A program made the position numbers and the translations under genes. From Thalassoglobus sp. JC818 (GTDB lineage: Bacteria > Planctomycetota > Planctomycetia > Planctomycetales > Planctomycetaceae): DNA of 64,000 bases. This document shows, one piece after another, positions 44,193-53,086 of this stretch (position 1 is the first letter of the stretch; the number at the start of each line of letters is the position of its first letter). The DNA lies in the NCBI RefSeq assembly GCF_040717535.1, contig NZ_JBFEFI010000002.1, forward strand, positions 186,001 through 250,000. Direction: 5' to 3'. The notes beneath the pieces were generated by a model. That model did not search any database. It was not told the DNA's origin and saw nothing but the letters and a program-made list of their open reading frames with translations.

Positions 44193-45473
44193 TCAGTCAC
44201 GGAGATGGAAGAGCCGTTTCAACGTGTTCAGCATTCCCACCGGCGGACCGTTGCGGGCTTCATCGCGAAGGGTTTCCAAAGGCGGATGCAGAAGTTTGTT
44301 GACGACGCGATGAATCGTTTTTTCGAATGCTTCGCGTTGTCGATCGTCGAGTTCGGGGAGCTTACGGAACAGTAGTTCGAGCTCCTGGCGACTGATTTCA
44401 TGCCAGTGCTCGCGGAGCCGCTTCACGATGGGACCGGTCGCTTTATGATAGATATCATGCATAAAGCTTGCGGTCTCTTCCTCAATGATTTCGCGAGCTT
44501 TGGCGATCTCGGCAGCCCGCATTTTGCGATTCGCAGTGCAGGTCGCTTCGAGGTCGTCGATGTTGTAGAGGAAAATTCCGTCATCGATATGACTGACGTT
44601 CGAATCGACGTCTCGCGGCGCTCCGAGATCGAGAATGAAGACCGGCTTCGGTCCGGTTTTCTTGCGAATCGGTTTGAAGTCTTCCGCCGTCAAGATGGGG
44701 CGTTCGGCTCCAGTTGTACTGACGACAACATCTGCCTGCCCGAGAAGTTCCAATCGTGATTCCCAAGGATGTGCCTGCCCGGAAAACTCTCTGGCGAGGG
44801 CTTCGGCACGTTCGAGTCGTCGATTGCAAACGTTGATCTGCCGAACCCCTTCATCACGAAGGTACATCAACGTTTCGGAGGCCATCTCACCTGCCCCGAG
44901 GATCAGAACAGTCTTGTCGTCGAAGCGATCGAAGATGCTTTTCCCGAAATCACCGACAGCAACACTGGCAATTGAGACCCGGCCTTCAGAGAGCCTTGTA
45001 TCTGTTCGGACACGCGCTGAGACCGCCATCGCCCGCTGGAATAAAGAGTTCGTCAGCGGTCCATTAGCAGAACTGTCCATCGCCAGCTGATAGGCAGCTT
45101 TGATCTGATTGACGATTTGGCTTTCGCCGAGAACCATGCTGTCGATGCTGGAAGCGACTTCAAACAGATGTCTGACCGCCTCCGGTCCCTGACATTCGAG
45201 GAGATCGTCGAAGAACTCGATGACCGGGACTTGATGAAAATCCGAAAAGAAACGAGCGAGGTCATCGTGAGTCGGAGTATCGGCCGGATCTTCCTGGGCT
45301 GTGTACAGTTCCACTCGATTGCAGGTGGAAATGACAACGTGCTCCGACTTTGGGAACCGGGCTCGCAGCTCATCATATGCGCGAACAAGCAGTTCGTCTG
45401 ACGAAAACGCAAGGCGTTCTCGCAACGCGAGGTTGGCATTCTGATGATTACAGTAAACGACCTGGACGTTCAT
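44193..45473 (-). CDS. hemA: Glutamyl-tRNA reductase
   Basis: 426 residues. Reduces glutamyl-tRNA to glutamate-1-semialdehyde, the first committed step of C5-pathway haem synthesis. The catalytic Cys51 lies in STCNRVELY; then GESQIVNQIKAAYQLA, the NADPH-binding LILGAGEMASETLMYL and NRRLERAEALA, and the C-terminal dimerisation helix (about 330-425). ATG start at 45473. It sits 19 bases downstream of a HemX/CcsA-like membrane protein gene on the same strand, an arrangement known from Bacillus (hemA-hemX) and common in planctomycetes. Confidence 0.96.
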   Translation of the reverse strand: MNVQVVYCNHQNANLALRERLAFSSDELLVRAYDELRARFPKSEHVVISTCNRVELYTAQEDPADTPTHDDLARFFSDFHQVPVIEFFDDLLECQGPEAVRHLFEVASSIDSMVLGESQIVNQIKAAYQLAMDSSANGPLTNSLFQRAMAVSARVRTDTRLSEGRVSIASVAVGDFGKSIFDRFDDKTVLILGAGEMASETLMYLRDEGVRQINVCNRRLERAEALAREFSGQAHPWESRLELLGQADVVVSTTGAERPILTAEDFKPIRKKTGPKPVFILDLGAPRDVDSNVSHIDDGIFLYNIDDLEATCTANRKMRAAEIAKAREIIEEETASFMHDIYHKATGPIVKRLREHWHEISRQELELLFRKLPELDDRQREAFEKTIHRVVNKLLHPPLETLRDEARNGPPVGMLNTLKRLFHLRD

Positions 45474-45492
45474 ATCTCTTCGATGTAGTTCC

Positions 45493-46335
45493 TCAGATCA
45501 ATTCTCGAGCGTGAATTCCATCGACACTGAGGAATTTGATCGCCAGCAGCGTGACCAGCAAAAACGTGCAAGCCAGCATCGTCCGCCATGCGACCAGTCG
45601 ACCGGTCGCTTTTCTCGAAACGACCAGCCATCCAAACAGAACAGCCATCCCTAGCCAGATCAACGAAAAGGCAACAAACGTCGAGTTGGCCAGACTCACC
45701 GGATCACTCGAGGATTGCGCCAGATAAGACATCCACAACCCTGTGATCATTCCCAGAGTGAGCAGTGGTACGGAACAGACGATCAACCACCAGTTGATTC
45801 GGTTGAGTCGTTCCAGGCTGAGCAAATGCAACGCTGGCAATTCTGCTCGTTTGTGCTTAAGTCGACGATGCTGGAGAAGATACATCACGCTGACAATCAT
45901 CGCGAGGATCACACCGAGGATTCCGAAAACCCACAATGCCGCATGCAGCAGGCTGCCCCAGTAAGAAATCCCAACCCGCGGATTGGGCTCGCTGCTGGCA
46001 AATTGAGAGGTTCCCACGAGTACCAGAACTAGCGGAAGGACGAAGATTCCGATCGACAATCGGCTGTCCCAGACCTTCATTCCGAGAAACCAGACGACCG
46101 CCAGCCAGGCGGAAACAAGCAGCCAGTCATGGGAAGAACCGAGCAACGGAGGAAGATCGGTCTGGCGACTGCGCTCGACGAGGTAAATCGTCTGTGCGAT
46201 CAATCCTGCGAACGTCAACCCGAGCGAGGACCACTTCATCGTGACGCTCTGTCGCAGGAACTGCGTCAATTCGAGCACAAGTGCGCACAAGTAGCTCGCA
46301 AAGAAGCAGAAGACCGTCACATTTTCCAAACGCAT
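45493..46335 (-). CDS. HemX/CcsA-like cytochrome c assembly family membrane protein
   Basis: 280 residues from ATG 46335 (GGA ten bases before); the longer frame to 46539 adds a polar, non-homologous extension. About eight membrane helices, with the family's SHDWLLVSAWLAVVWF, YWGSLLHAALWVFG and GLWMSYLAQ segments; the conserved histidines (SHDW, LLHAA) correspond to haem-binding positions in CcsA/CcmC. The tryptophan-rich WWD loop typical of true CcsA is not evident, which favours the HemX branch. HemX lowers HemA amount in Bacillus; the tight spacing with hemA here suggests a related role. Confidence 0.82.
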   Translation of the reverse strand: MRLENVTVFCFFASYLCALVLELTQFLRQSVTMKWSSLGLTFAGLIAQTIYLVERSRQTDLPPLLGSSHDWLLVSAWLAVVWFLGMKVWDSRLSIGIFVLPLVLVLVGTSQFASSEPNPRVGISYWGSLLHAALWVFGILGVILAMIVSVMYLLQHRRLKHKRAELPALHLLSLERLNRINWWLIVCSVPLLTLGMITGLWMSYLAQSSSDPVSLANSTFVAFSLIWLGMAVLFGWLVVSRKATGRLVAWRTMLACTFLLVTLLAIKFLSVDGIHARELI

Positions 46336-46944
46336 CTTGAGGTCCTGTCGACCATCGCGGTGAGATTCATATAGGAGTGAATTCTTATTTTTTCCCGGCG
46401 ACTCACTCCCGTCAATGGCGTACGGAGAGTCGAACCAAAGATTTCTAGGCTGTCTGTTTGCAGAATCGATCGCTGGGCGGGATCGATTCAGATGGCCTGA
46501 ACCATCCAGAATACGGAATCCAGCCAGCACGATGGGCAAGCATCAGCAAAGTTCGAACGAGATTCCATGAATCTGCACTGGCAGACGCTCTTTTCTTGGC
46601 AAGAGAGAGTTCATGCGACTGCGGAGAGATCCTGAAAATGGTTCGGAATCGCACAAGACGCTCTAAGTTGCCTAGTTGTTCAGAGTTGTTTGATCGTTCG
46701 GACATGCTTGCTGTACAGGACGAATTGCCCGGATTTCCGAGGAATAACGCGAGGAAAGAGGGACTCGCATTCGATTCGTTTAGCAAGAGTTCACGGTCAA
46801 GACAAATTCACGAATCGCCAACGTGCCTCGCTGCAGTGTGCAACCACGCTGAGAGGCATGGCTCGTTTCGTCGAGAATTGCCGGAACAACTGTGTTCAAG
46901 TGAACACGTGATACGTTTTGTCGAGTCATCACGGAGGATGATCC
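46336..46944. other. Divergent intergenic region
   Basis: About 600 bases between the hemX-like gene (-) and the methyltransferase-like gene (+). A 172-codon plus-strand frame (46458-46976) runs through it and overlaps the next gene's start, but its composition (Arg/Ser/Cys-rich, no motif) does not look coding. It contains a 16-bp operator-like palindrome (46892-46907). Confidence 0.45.
46892..46907. promoter_or_regulatory. Palindromic operator-like site
   Basis: GTGTTCA-AG-TGAACAC: perfect 7-bp arms and a 2-base centre, the shape of a dimeric repressor site, 37 bases ahead of the ATG at 46945. Confidence 0.4.
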
Positions 46945-47568
46945 ATGTCCAAGCTCGATTTGGACGGGTGCGGTGATCTGAACGCCAAACAGTTCAATAT
47001 GCTGGTTCGCAAGCTCGGTGGCTTCTCGCGCAAGCCGATCCTCGACGTCAGCGACGGCAGTGATGACTGGGTCGTCCAGCTTAGCCGTCGAGGAGGAACG
47101 ATCAACGGGATCGCTGATCGAGCCGACGAAACTGATTCTGAGATCGTGGCAGTCGGATCTCCAGCAGCTTCCATCCGATACTCAACGCTGTCGATGCATC
47201 GCGTGTTGATTCGCAACAACTCTGCGTTTCTCACTCCCGATGTTACACCGGAATCAACGATCGCACTCGCGAATCTTCTGTCTTGCCTGAAACCCGGCGG
47301 AAAGTTGGTCATTCCGATCAAGGATGTTGATCGATGCCAATGCCTCTGGACGCGGCGATTGGAAGGGTTTCCTGGAACGCTCAAACAGCGTCAAATCAAA
47401 ACAGGAATGCTCGACTATCTGTCGTTCGCATTCCTGTTCAGCGGAATCCACTCGCTCTCCGTGCTGGAGTTCACCATCGGCCGTAAACCTCTTTCGCGTC
47501 TCCAATGGCATCGCTTTGCCCGCGAAGCTGTCATGAACCGATCGACAGGCAACTCAGCTGCCGCTTGA
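46945..47568 (+). CDS. Methyltransferase-like protein, function unknown
   Basis: 207 residues with a strong ribosome-binding site (GGAGG, seven bases before ATG). The segment NLLSCLKPGGKLVIPIKDVD matches the LKPGG(x)L turn and strand found after the SAM-binding core of Rossmann methyltransferases, and the end has the strand pattern of the same fold. However, the glycine-rich motif I is not recognisable; the N-terminal half (with KPILDVSDGSDDWVVQLSRRGG) has only DVSDGSDDW in that place. It may be a degenerate, non-catalytic family member. It is a single gene, convergent with the HEAT-repeat gene. Confidence 0.65.
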   Translation: MSKLDLDGCGDLNAKQFNMLVRKLGGFSRKPILDVSDGSDDWVVQLSRRGGTINGIADRADETDSEIVAVGSPAASIRYSTLSMHRVLIRNNSAFLTPDVTPESTIALANLLSCLKPGGKLVIPIKDVDRCQCLWTRRLEGFPGTLKQRQIKTGMLDYLSFAFLFSGIHSLSVLEFTIGRKPLSRLQWHRFAREAVMNRSTGNSAAA

Positions 47569-47605
47569 TGTGATTCATCGCTTGGAAAGTGTGAAGCTGT
47601 CGTGC

Positions 47606-48724
47606 TCAGTTGTTCTTCAGCTGAGCACGAACTTCGAGAATCGCTGAATTCAAAACGGCATCTTGCGAGCTCTTCGAGAGTTGGTCGAGTGACTCCAGTA
47701 ACTGGGTGCGTTCGTCTGCACTCAGCTCTGGAGCCAGCAGTCCGACAGCTTTGACACCGTTGAGAAGCATTAGCATCCGCTCGAAGTATTCCGATTCCTG
47801 ATCGAGAGTCTTGACCGAACCGGGGTCCATTTTCCAGTTCGCTCCTTCATCAATTAGTTCGGAAAAGATGAAGAGTCCGTCGGTTGAGCGAGTTCTCGCC
47901 AGCGCGATGGCCGAATTGACGCGAGTCATCTGGTCAGGATCTTGAAGCAGTTCGTGCAAGCGTTCTTCGGCAGCGGGTGAGTCCAACAGGCCGAGAGCGT
48001 AGGCAGCCTGATGGCGGAGGAGCCGCTCCGGTTCACGAGAGATCTCGACAAGCTCCGCAACTAGTTCCGGGTCATTCATCTTTGCTCCGGATTCCTGAAC
48101 GGAACCTGCCAGCATCGCGATCCCGATCAGCGAGTGCTTTCGAACGATGACGTCGCGGTCACTGGAAACCCCTTCTCGGAAAACGGGGAGGATGACGTCC
48201 TGAACATTCATCCGACCGAGAGCTTTGGACAGAAACTCAATCTGTTTCTCCTCTTCGTCGGTTGGAGAGCTGGGGCTGGAGAGTTTGGAATAGAGTTCAG
48301 CGAGTGCTTCGGCGATCTCCGGATTTGCGTCCAGGTTTTGGCTCTCTTCGCCACGCTGCTTATCCGCATCGAGCATTTGAGCGAGGCCCAATGCACCCCG
48401 CCAGCGAACATGCGGATTCTCGCTCTTGACGTCCATCACGAGCTGACGCCAGTCGAGTTCTTGCGAAGCGAGCGTTCCGAAAATGGTGTACACCCCGACG
48501 ATCACGGCAACGATCACAGCTGGAATGAGAAACAGCTGAATGATCATCCCGGCCGAGGGGGGCTCAACAGGTGGCAACTCGTTCGGGAGCTGAACCTGTG
48601 AGTCTGCAGTCGCTCCGGAAGAACTTTCGTCGCTGTTCGTTGGCTCCGAGGAAATCTCTTCATTGTTCATCGGCCCGGATGATTTCTCATCATTGTCCAT
48701 GGGATTCTGGGATGGGTCTGTCAT
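47606..48724 (-). CDS. HEAT-repeat membrane protein, unknown
   Basis: 372 residues from ATG 48724 (the frame is open to 48889; the start is not certain). The N-terminal ~55 residues are acidic and Ser/Asn-rich with short imperfect repeats (DNDEKSSGP, NNEEISSEP, NSDESSSG); a single membrane helix follows (about 60-86), then HEAT-type helical repeats (about 90-370), for example ENPHVRWRGALGLAQML and RLLRHQAAYALGLLDSPAAEERLHELL. The repeats should face the periplasm if the short acidic end is cytoplasmic. It is probably a protein-protein scaffold; the partner is unknown. Confidence 0.72.
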   Translation of the reverse strand: MTDPSQNPMDNDEKSSGPMNNEEISSEPTNSDESSSGATADSQVQLPNELPPVEPPSAGMIIQLFLIPAVIVAVIVGVYTIFGTLASQELDWRQLVMDVKSENPHVRWRGALGLAQMLDADKQRGEESQNLDANPEIAEALAELYSKLSSPSSPTDEEEKQIEFLSKALGRMNVQDVILPVFREGVSSDRDVIVRKHSLIGIAMLAGSVQESGAKMNDPELVAELVEISREPERLLRHQAAYALGLLDSPAAEERLHELLQDPDQMTRVNSAIALARTRSTDGLFIFSELIDEGANWKMDPGSVKTLDQESEYFERMLMLLNGVKAVGLLAPELSADERTQLLESLDQLSKSSQDAVLNSAILEVRAQLKNN

Positions 48725-49095
48725 GAACGGAGAAGTCCTGAGGCGTTGGAGCTGTTTAGAAGTCGAAGAGTGATCGACGGGCAGGCGCAATCGCGGAATT
48801 TTCTCCGCATCAAAGCTCTGCATTCGGTCGCTGTTCAAACAGAAGTCTAGAGCTTCGCGGTGTTGAATCAAGAACACCGCGATTTTCACATCAGTTTGTC
48901 GCTACACACCAAGAAACGCCGGGCCAGTTGCACAGAAAATTCACACAGAAGCCTGCAAAAGTACGATCAACTTCGAGCTGAAACGCTGTGAAAGTGCTCT
49001 ATTCTTGGATGTGCGAATGCCTATTCTCAGCTCCAACCACTGGACAAATAGCGTCTCAGGTCAGAGGAGGGGAACAATTCGCGAGGACCTGAGTT
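48725..49095. other. Intergenic region
   Basis: About 370 bases between the HEAT-repeat gene start and the dus stop; both genes are on the minus strand. It includes 165 bases of open frame upstream of the chosen HEAT-protein start (possible N-terminal extension). No hairpin with a T-run and no repeat seen. Confidence 0.4.
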
Positions 49096-50163
49096 TCATC
49101 CCTGTGTTTCGTCAACGCTCGGAAACTTGCCCGCCCCGTCCGAGCGATAAAACCGATCGAGAATGTGGTTCCAGTCCGTTTCCGTTCGCATCTTCTGAAA
49201 CGCTTTGCGAATCTCGATCTCTAAAGGATGCAGGCGCGCGTATTTGAATCCGAACTTCTTAATGATTCCGAATGCAGAACCGGGAATCAGCTCCATCGCA
49301 TAGCTCAAATGCTGCTGCAGGACCTCACGTTGTTCAAAGACGCTGGGAGGTTCAGGCGGAGTTCCATGCTTCCAGAGTTCGATCGATTGCTGGAAGATCC
49401 AAGGGTTTCCGATCGCACCCCGAGCGATTGTGACTCCATCGACGCCTGTTTCACGAATCATGGCGACGCAGTCTTCCGCTGAGAATAAGTCCCCGCTTCC
49501 GAGGACCGCTCGGTCCCCGGCGAACTCTTTGACCTGCTTCAAGAATTCCCAGGAACTGGGCCCACGATATTTTTGCTCGACTGTCCGGCCATGAACGGTG
49601 ACGGAAGCCAACCCGTTGTCATAGGCCGCTGCAAGGATGGCAAAGAATCGCTCGCGACTCTCCGGCGAGTCATCAATTCCTCTTCGCATCTTGAGGGTGA
49701 CAGGGATCGACGGAGGAACATTTTCCCGGACACGTTGAAGAATTTCAATCGCCTGATCCGGCTGACCAAGATGAAAGCCACCGCGACATCCACCGATGGC
49801 GGACTTTACCGGGCATCCGAAATTGATGTCAATGACATCGTAACCGAGTGCAGAGAGCTTTCTCGCCGCCTGCGCGAAGTCGATCGGATCAGCGCCCATC
49901 AGCTGCGCGCCGACAGGATGGTCATCGTCAGAAATGTAGAAGTGATGCCGGGTCCGCGCGTTCAGACGAGCGTCGTTCGCGAACCGGTCGATCATCACTT
50001 CAGCAAGTGTGTAGGAAGCTCCGAAATCTTTCGCCACGCGCCGCATCGCCCAGTCGCTGTAACCACTGAGAGCTGCCTGAACAAACGGATGCGCAAGTTC
50101 AATCTCACCGATCTTCAATGGAGGGCGAGTCACAAGTGGTTCTGGCTGGACGTGAGTTGTCAT
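49096..50163 (-). CDS. tRNA-dihydrouridine synthase (DusB type)
   Basis: 355 residues. FMN enzyme that reduces uridines to dihydrouridine in tRNA. TIM-barrel motifs: AALSGYSDWAMRRVAKDFGASYTLAEVM (FMN site), QLMGADP, INFGCPVK with the active-site cysteine, VTLKMRRGID, VTVHGRTVEQKYRG and GSGDLFS. The loop after GCPVK reads SAIGGCRGGFHL, slightly different from the usual KVxxxGAGAAL. Length matches DusB. It lies about 40 bases downstream of the CPBP protease gene, same strand. Confidence 0.92.
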   Translation of the reverse strand: MTTHVQPEPLVTRPPLKIGEIELAHPFVQAALSGYSDWAMRRVAKDFGASYTLAEVMIDRFANDARLNARTRHHFYISDDDHPVGAQLMGADPIDFAQAARKLSALGYDVIDINFGCPVKSAIGGCRGGFHLGQPDQAIEILQRVRENVPPSIPVTLKMRRGIDDSPESRERFFAILAAAYDNGLASVTVHGRTVEQKYRGPSSWEFLKQVKEFAGDRAVLGSGDLFSAEDCVAMIRETGVDGVTIARGAIGNPWIFQQSIELWKHGTPPEPPSVFEQREVLQQHLSYAMELIPGSAFGIIKKFGFKYARLHPLEIEIRKAFQKMRTETDWNHILDRFYRSDGAGKFPSVDETQG

Positions 50164-50203
50164 GGGAAAACTATTGAAGTGGGAAGCTTGCGCAGAATGA
50201 GTC

Positions 50204-50767
50204 TTAAGTCGATTCCGCGGAACGTTTGTAGTCGCCCGCGATAATCATAAATCCAATGAAGTCATAAAGAGAATGAGCAACGATCGGCCGCAACAGATTG
50301 AAGTCACCGATCCCCCAGGCGAGGCCGCTGAGGATCGCACCCAACACGCCTGCCACAACTGCGTACAACGGAGAGACAGCGTGCAATACTCCAAAGACAA
50401 CATTCGTGATCAACAATGCCGTCCAAGGTCCCAGCGATTGCAGAGACTGTTCGATCAATCCACGGAATAACAGTTCTTCAACGATGCCGACTACGACAGC
50501 CAGAATCGCCAGATCGAACCAGCGGCAACTCGCGAGCGACTGCCCGAGTCGATTGCCGGCCTCTTCTCTCAAAGAGCCAAGTTGGCCAAACACGGCGAAC
50601 ATCGAAATCGCTGCGATGACTCCGATGAGAAAGTCACTGACCGACCAGTGGATGCGACTCATCAGCGGAATTTCCGCGAAGTGTGCGATCCCGAGCGTGA
50701 TCACCAGCAGCGAGAGCATGAATATGCCAGTGAAACGTAGAAAGTCAAAGCGGTCGTTCAAATTCAC
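50204..50767 (-). CDS. CPBP-family intramembrane metalloprotease
   Basis: 187 residues, five or so membrane helices. Abi/CAAX-type motifs: EELLFRGLIEQ (about 92-102, glutamates for metal and catalysis), FGVLHAVSP (histidine) and the second His/Asn region near the end. GTG start at 50767 overlaps the stop of the transglutaminase gene (GTGA), so it is co-translated with it. Substrates in bacteria are mostly unknown. Confidence 0.85.
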   Translation of the reverse strand: MNLNDRFDFLRFTGIFMLSLLVITLGIAHFAEIPLMSRIHWSVSDFLIGVIAAISMFAVFGQLGSLREEAGNRLGQSLASCRWFDLAILAVVVGIVEELLFRGLIEQSLQSLGPWTALLITNVVFGVLHAVSPLYAVVAGVLGAILSGLAWGIGDFNLLRPIVAHSLYDFIGFMIIAGDYKRSAEST

Positions 50768-53079
50768 GATTTGGCATTCTCTCGCTGATCAACACAGTCC
50801 TGAAGCTTTTTCAGTTCACGATCGATTTGCTGCGACTGTTGCGGTGACATCGTGCTTCCGCCGAAACGAACCTGATAGAAAAGCTCGACGAGTTCGTCGG
50901 GCCATTCCGAGAGGCCAGCATCACTGAGAGGTTGTTTCAGTTCAACCATCGAACTCTTAACGAATTCACGTGCGGTCTGGCTCGCCGACTGATGAATACC
51001 CATCTTTGAAAGGATTTGAACAAACCGGTCGAAGAACTGGACCTGGGAACGGTGTCGGCGCTTCATCGAGCGCGCATCGTTGATGGAGCGAACTAGCTGG
51101 ATCAATTTCTTGATGCACCAGACGATCGCGCTCAACAGAACCATGAGGACAAATGCCACGATACCGCCGGTCACGCTGAACCACTGTCGCGGTGAACGCA
51201 GAAATGCCACGAAACTCCGAAGCGTTGCGGTCTTGTCGCTCTCCGCGAATTCTTTCACGTTATTCCAGCTTTCGATCGCGATCGATTTCAGCGGAGAATA
51301 GATGAGTTCTTGCTGCTGTGATTTGGACATTCTCACACCGGTGCTCCACATCTGACGAATGTTGGACCACAATTCAGAGAGTCCAAGGAACGAGCCCTCC
51401 AATTTCTGGACGGCAACTTCTCTCGCTGCCGGCGTGGGATCGACGGTCAACCAGGACCCATCGATGAAGGCCTCCACCCAGGAGTGAGCGTGCAGCTGTT
51501 GAACTCGAAAAGTTAGACCATCGGCGTCAAAACTCCCCCCTTTGAAGCCACTGATCAAGCGAGAAGGAACTCCGACTCCTCGGAGCATGATGGCCATCGC
51601 AGAAGCATAGTATTCGCAGTGTCCGGACTTTCTATTGAACACGAAATCTTCAAGCGGATCGATCGAAGCATCTGTCACACTGAGGTCGAGAGAGTACTCG
51701 AACTCCGGGCTATCAAAGTAGCGCAGAAGACGCTGGACCTTCAAGTAGTCGTCCTCTTCATCACCCACGACTGATTGTGCCAGGTCAGTCACTCTCTGCA
51801 GGTCGTCAGGGACCCGCAACTGCCGACCGACATAACCACCTTGTTGTTGCCCGAATGACGAACCGGAGAAGTAGACGCTGGGAGCAAAGAACATTTTGTA
51901 GTACGGAGGCCAGCTCTCGCGCAGCTGTGATTTCGTTGCGTCTGGCGGACCAAGGTTTGCGTACACGCTGTATTCAAAATTCCGCTGACTTGAGCGGATG
52001 TCCGGATTTCGTTTCAACTCGTCTGAGTAAGCTTCAACGAATGTCCCTCTTCCAGCAACGCCCACAGCATCGCCGAAGCTAAACAAGGTCGTTGAATTCA
52101 ATGGCGACATTCGATACTTCTGTTCGATCGTCGTATTTCTAATCTGTGACCGCGGAGTTTCAGGGCCGGGGTAGCGGACCTGCTTCCAGCGCCCATTATC
52201 GTACTCTTCCATTACGGTCCCTCGAAACAATGGATCGGGGCCGAAATATGCTTCTGCTTCTTTCAGCGTGAATGGACGTTCTTGCTGTCGATGGTGAAGT
52301 GTGACCTGCATGACCGGAGCACTGTTCTCCATGATTTCGCTCATGTCTCCCAAGCGAACTTCATCAGTGAAACCGGTCAGTGAACGTCCTGCGACAGCTT
52401 CATCCCCGAACAGAGTGTAATTTCCGATCCACACTCGAGGTGTGAACAGAAAGAACATCAGACCGATTCCCAGAGACAGACAGGTCACGACTCCTGTGAC
52501 CATCACAAATCGGAAATTGACCAGTCGGTGGTCGACATCGCGCGAAACCCCCTTCCAGGCGTCTCCCACAACAAAATTCGATCCTTGTTCAAGCGGCCCG
52601 CTCTTTTGAGTGTCATCGGTTTCTTTTGTCGATCGGTAAAGCAGGAAGACTGACAACGTCCAGGTCGCGACGAAGGAGTACAGAACGAGCGCTCCTCCGA
52701 ACCACATTGATGTCGTTAGGACCGAAGCTGTGGCAATCTGCAGGATGCTCAGCGCGCAGAGCCACCAAATTTGCCGATTGCTCTTCTTCTGAATCAGATT
52801 GACCCAGGTGAGGTACACGATCAGGTGGCCTCCAGCGAGAAGCCTCGACTCGATCTGTCCGCCGAAAAACTCGATACCTGCCACGAAGAATGCGATCAAT
52901 CCCAATGTATTGGCGATTGAAACCGGGACGGAAAACTTATCTTCGATGTCCACGAACAAGAGTGTGGCCAGCGCAATCAACAGGGTCACACCTGCCAGAG
53001 GCGACCCTTCAGCAACAGCGAAAACAATCCCCGATAAGGAGATCATCACAGTCAGGCTGATGTAAAGGATTTGTCGCAT
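50764..53079 (-). CDS. Transglutaminase-like membrane protein (TgpA family, DUF3488)
   Basis: 771 residues. About five N-terminal membrane helices (1-170) plus another near 190-215, a periplasmic domain with a transglutaminase core carrying the triad Cys488 (HCEYYASAM), His532 (HAHSWVEAF) and Asp547 (TVDPTPA), a further membrane helix (about 650-670) and a cytoplasmic C-terminal region (DUF4129-like). TgpA-type proteins cross-link or hydrolyse periplasmic proteins or peptides and are essential in Pseudomonas. Adjacent DUF58 gene (upstream, 7-base gap) and CPBP gene (overlap) make a three-gene unit; the MoxR ATPase that usually starts such operons is not next to it. Confidence 0.92.
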   Translation of the reverse strand: MRQILYISLTVMISLSGIVFAVAEGSPLAGVTLLIALATLLFVDIEDKFSVPVSIANTLGLIAFFVAGIEFFGGQIESRLLAGGHLIVYLTWVNLIQKKSNRQIWWLCALSILQIATASVLTTSMWFGGALVLYSFVATWTLSVFLLYRSTKETDDTQKSGPLEQGSNFVVGDAWKGVSRDVDHRLVNFRFVMVTGVVTCLSLGIGLMFFLFTPRVWIGNYTLFGDEAVAGRSLTGFTDEVRLGDMSEIMENSAPVMQVTLHHRQQERPFTLKEAEAYFGPDPLFRGTVMEEYDNGRWKQVRYPGPETPRSQIRNTTIEQKYRMSPLNSTTLFSFGDAVGVAGRGTFVEAYSDELKRNPDIRSSQRNFEYSVYANLGPPDATKSQLRESWPPYYKMFFAPSVYFSGSSFGQQQGGYVGRQLRVPDDLQRVTDLAQSVVGDEEDDYLKVQRLLRYFDSPEFEYSLDLSVTDASIDPLEDFVFNRKSGHCEYYASAMAIMLRGVGVPSRLISGFKGGSFDADGLTFRVQQLHAHSWVEAFIDGSWLTVDPTPAAREVAVQKLEGSFLGLSELWSNIRQMWSTGVRMSKSQQQELIYSPLKSIAIESWNNVKEFAESDKTATLRSFVAFLRSPRQWFSVTGGIVAFVLMVLLSAIVWCIKKLIQLVRSINDARSMKRRHRSQVQFFDRFVQILSKMGIHQSASQTAREFVKSSMVELKQPLSDAGLSEWPDELVELFYQVRFGGSTMSPQQSQQIDRELKKLQDCVDQRENAKS

Positions 53080-53086
53080 GCTTGCT

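Noticed and set aside
46458-46976. 172-codon plus-strand frame before the methyltransferase-like gene
   Set aside because: Arg/Ser/Cys-rich with no domain, overlaps a gene that has a strong ribosome-binding site, and runs through the divergent promoter region.
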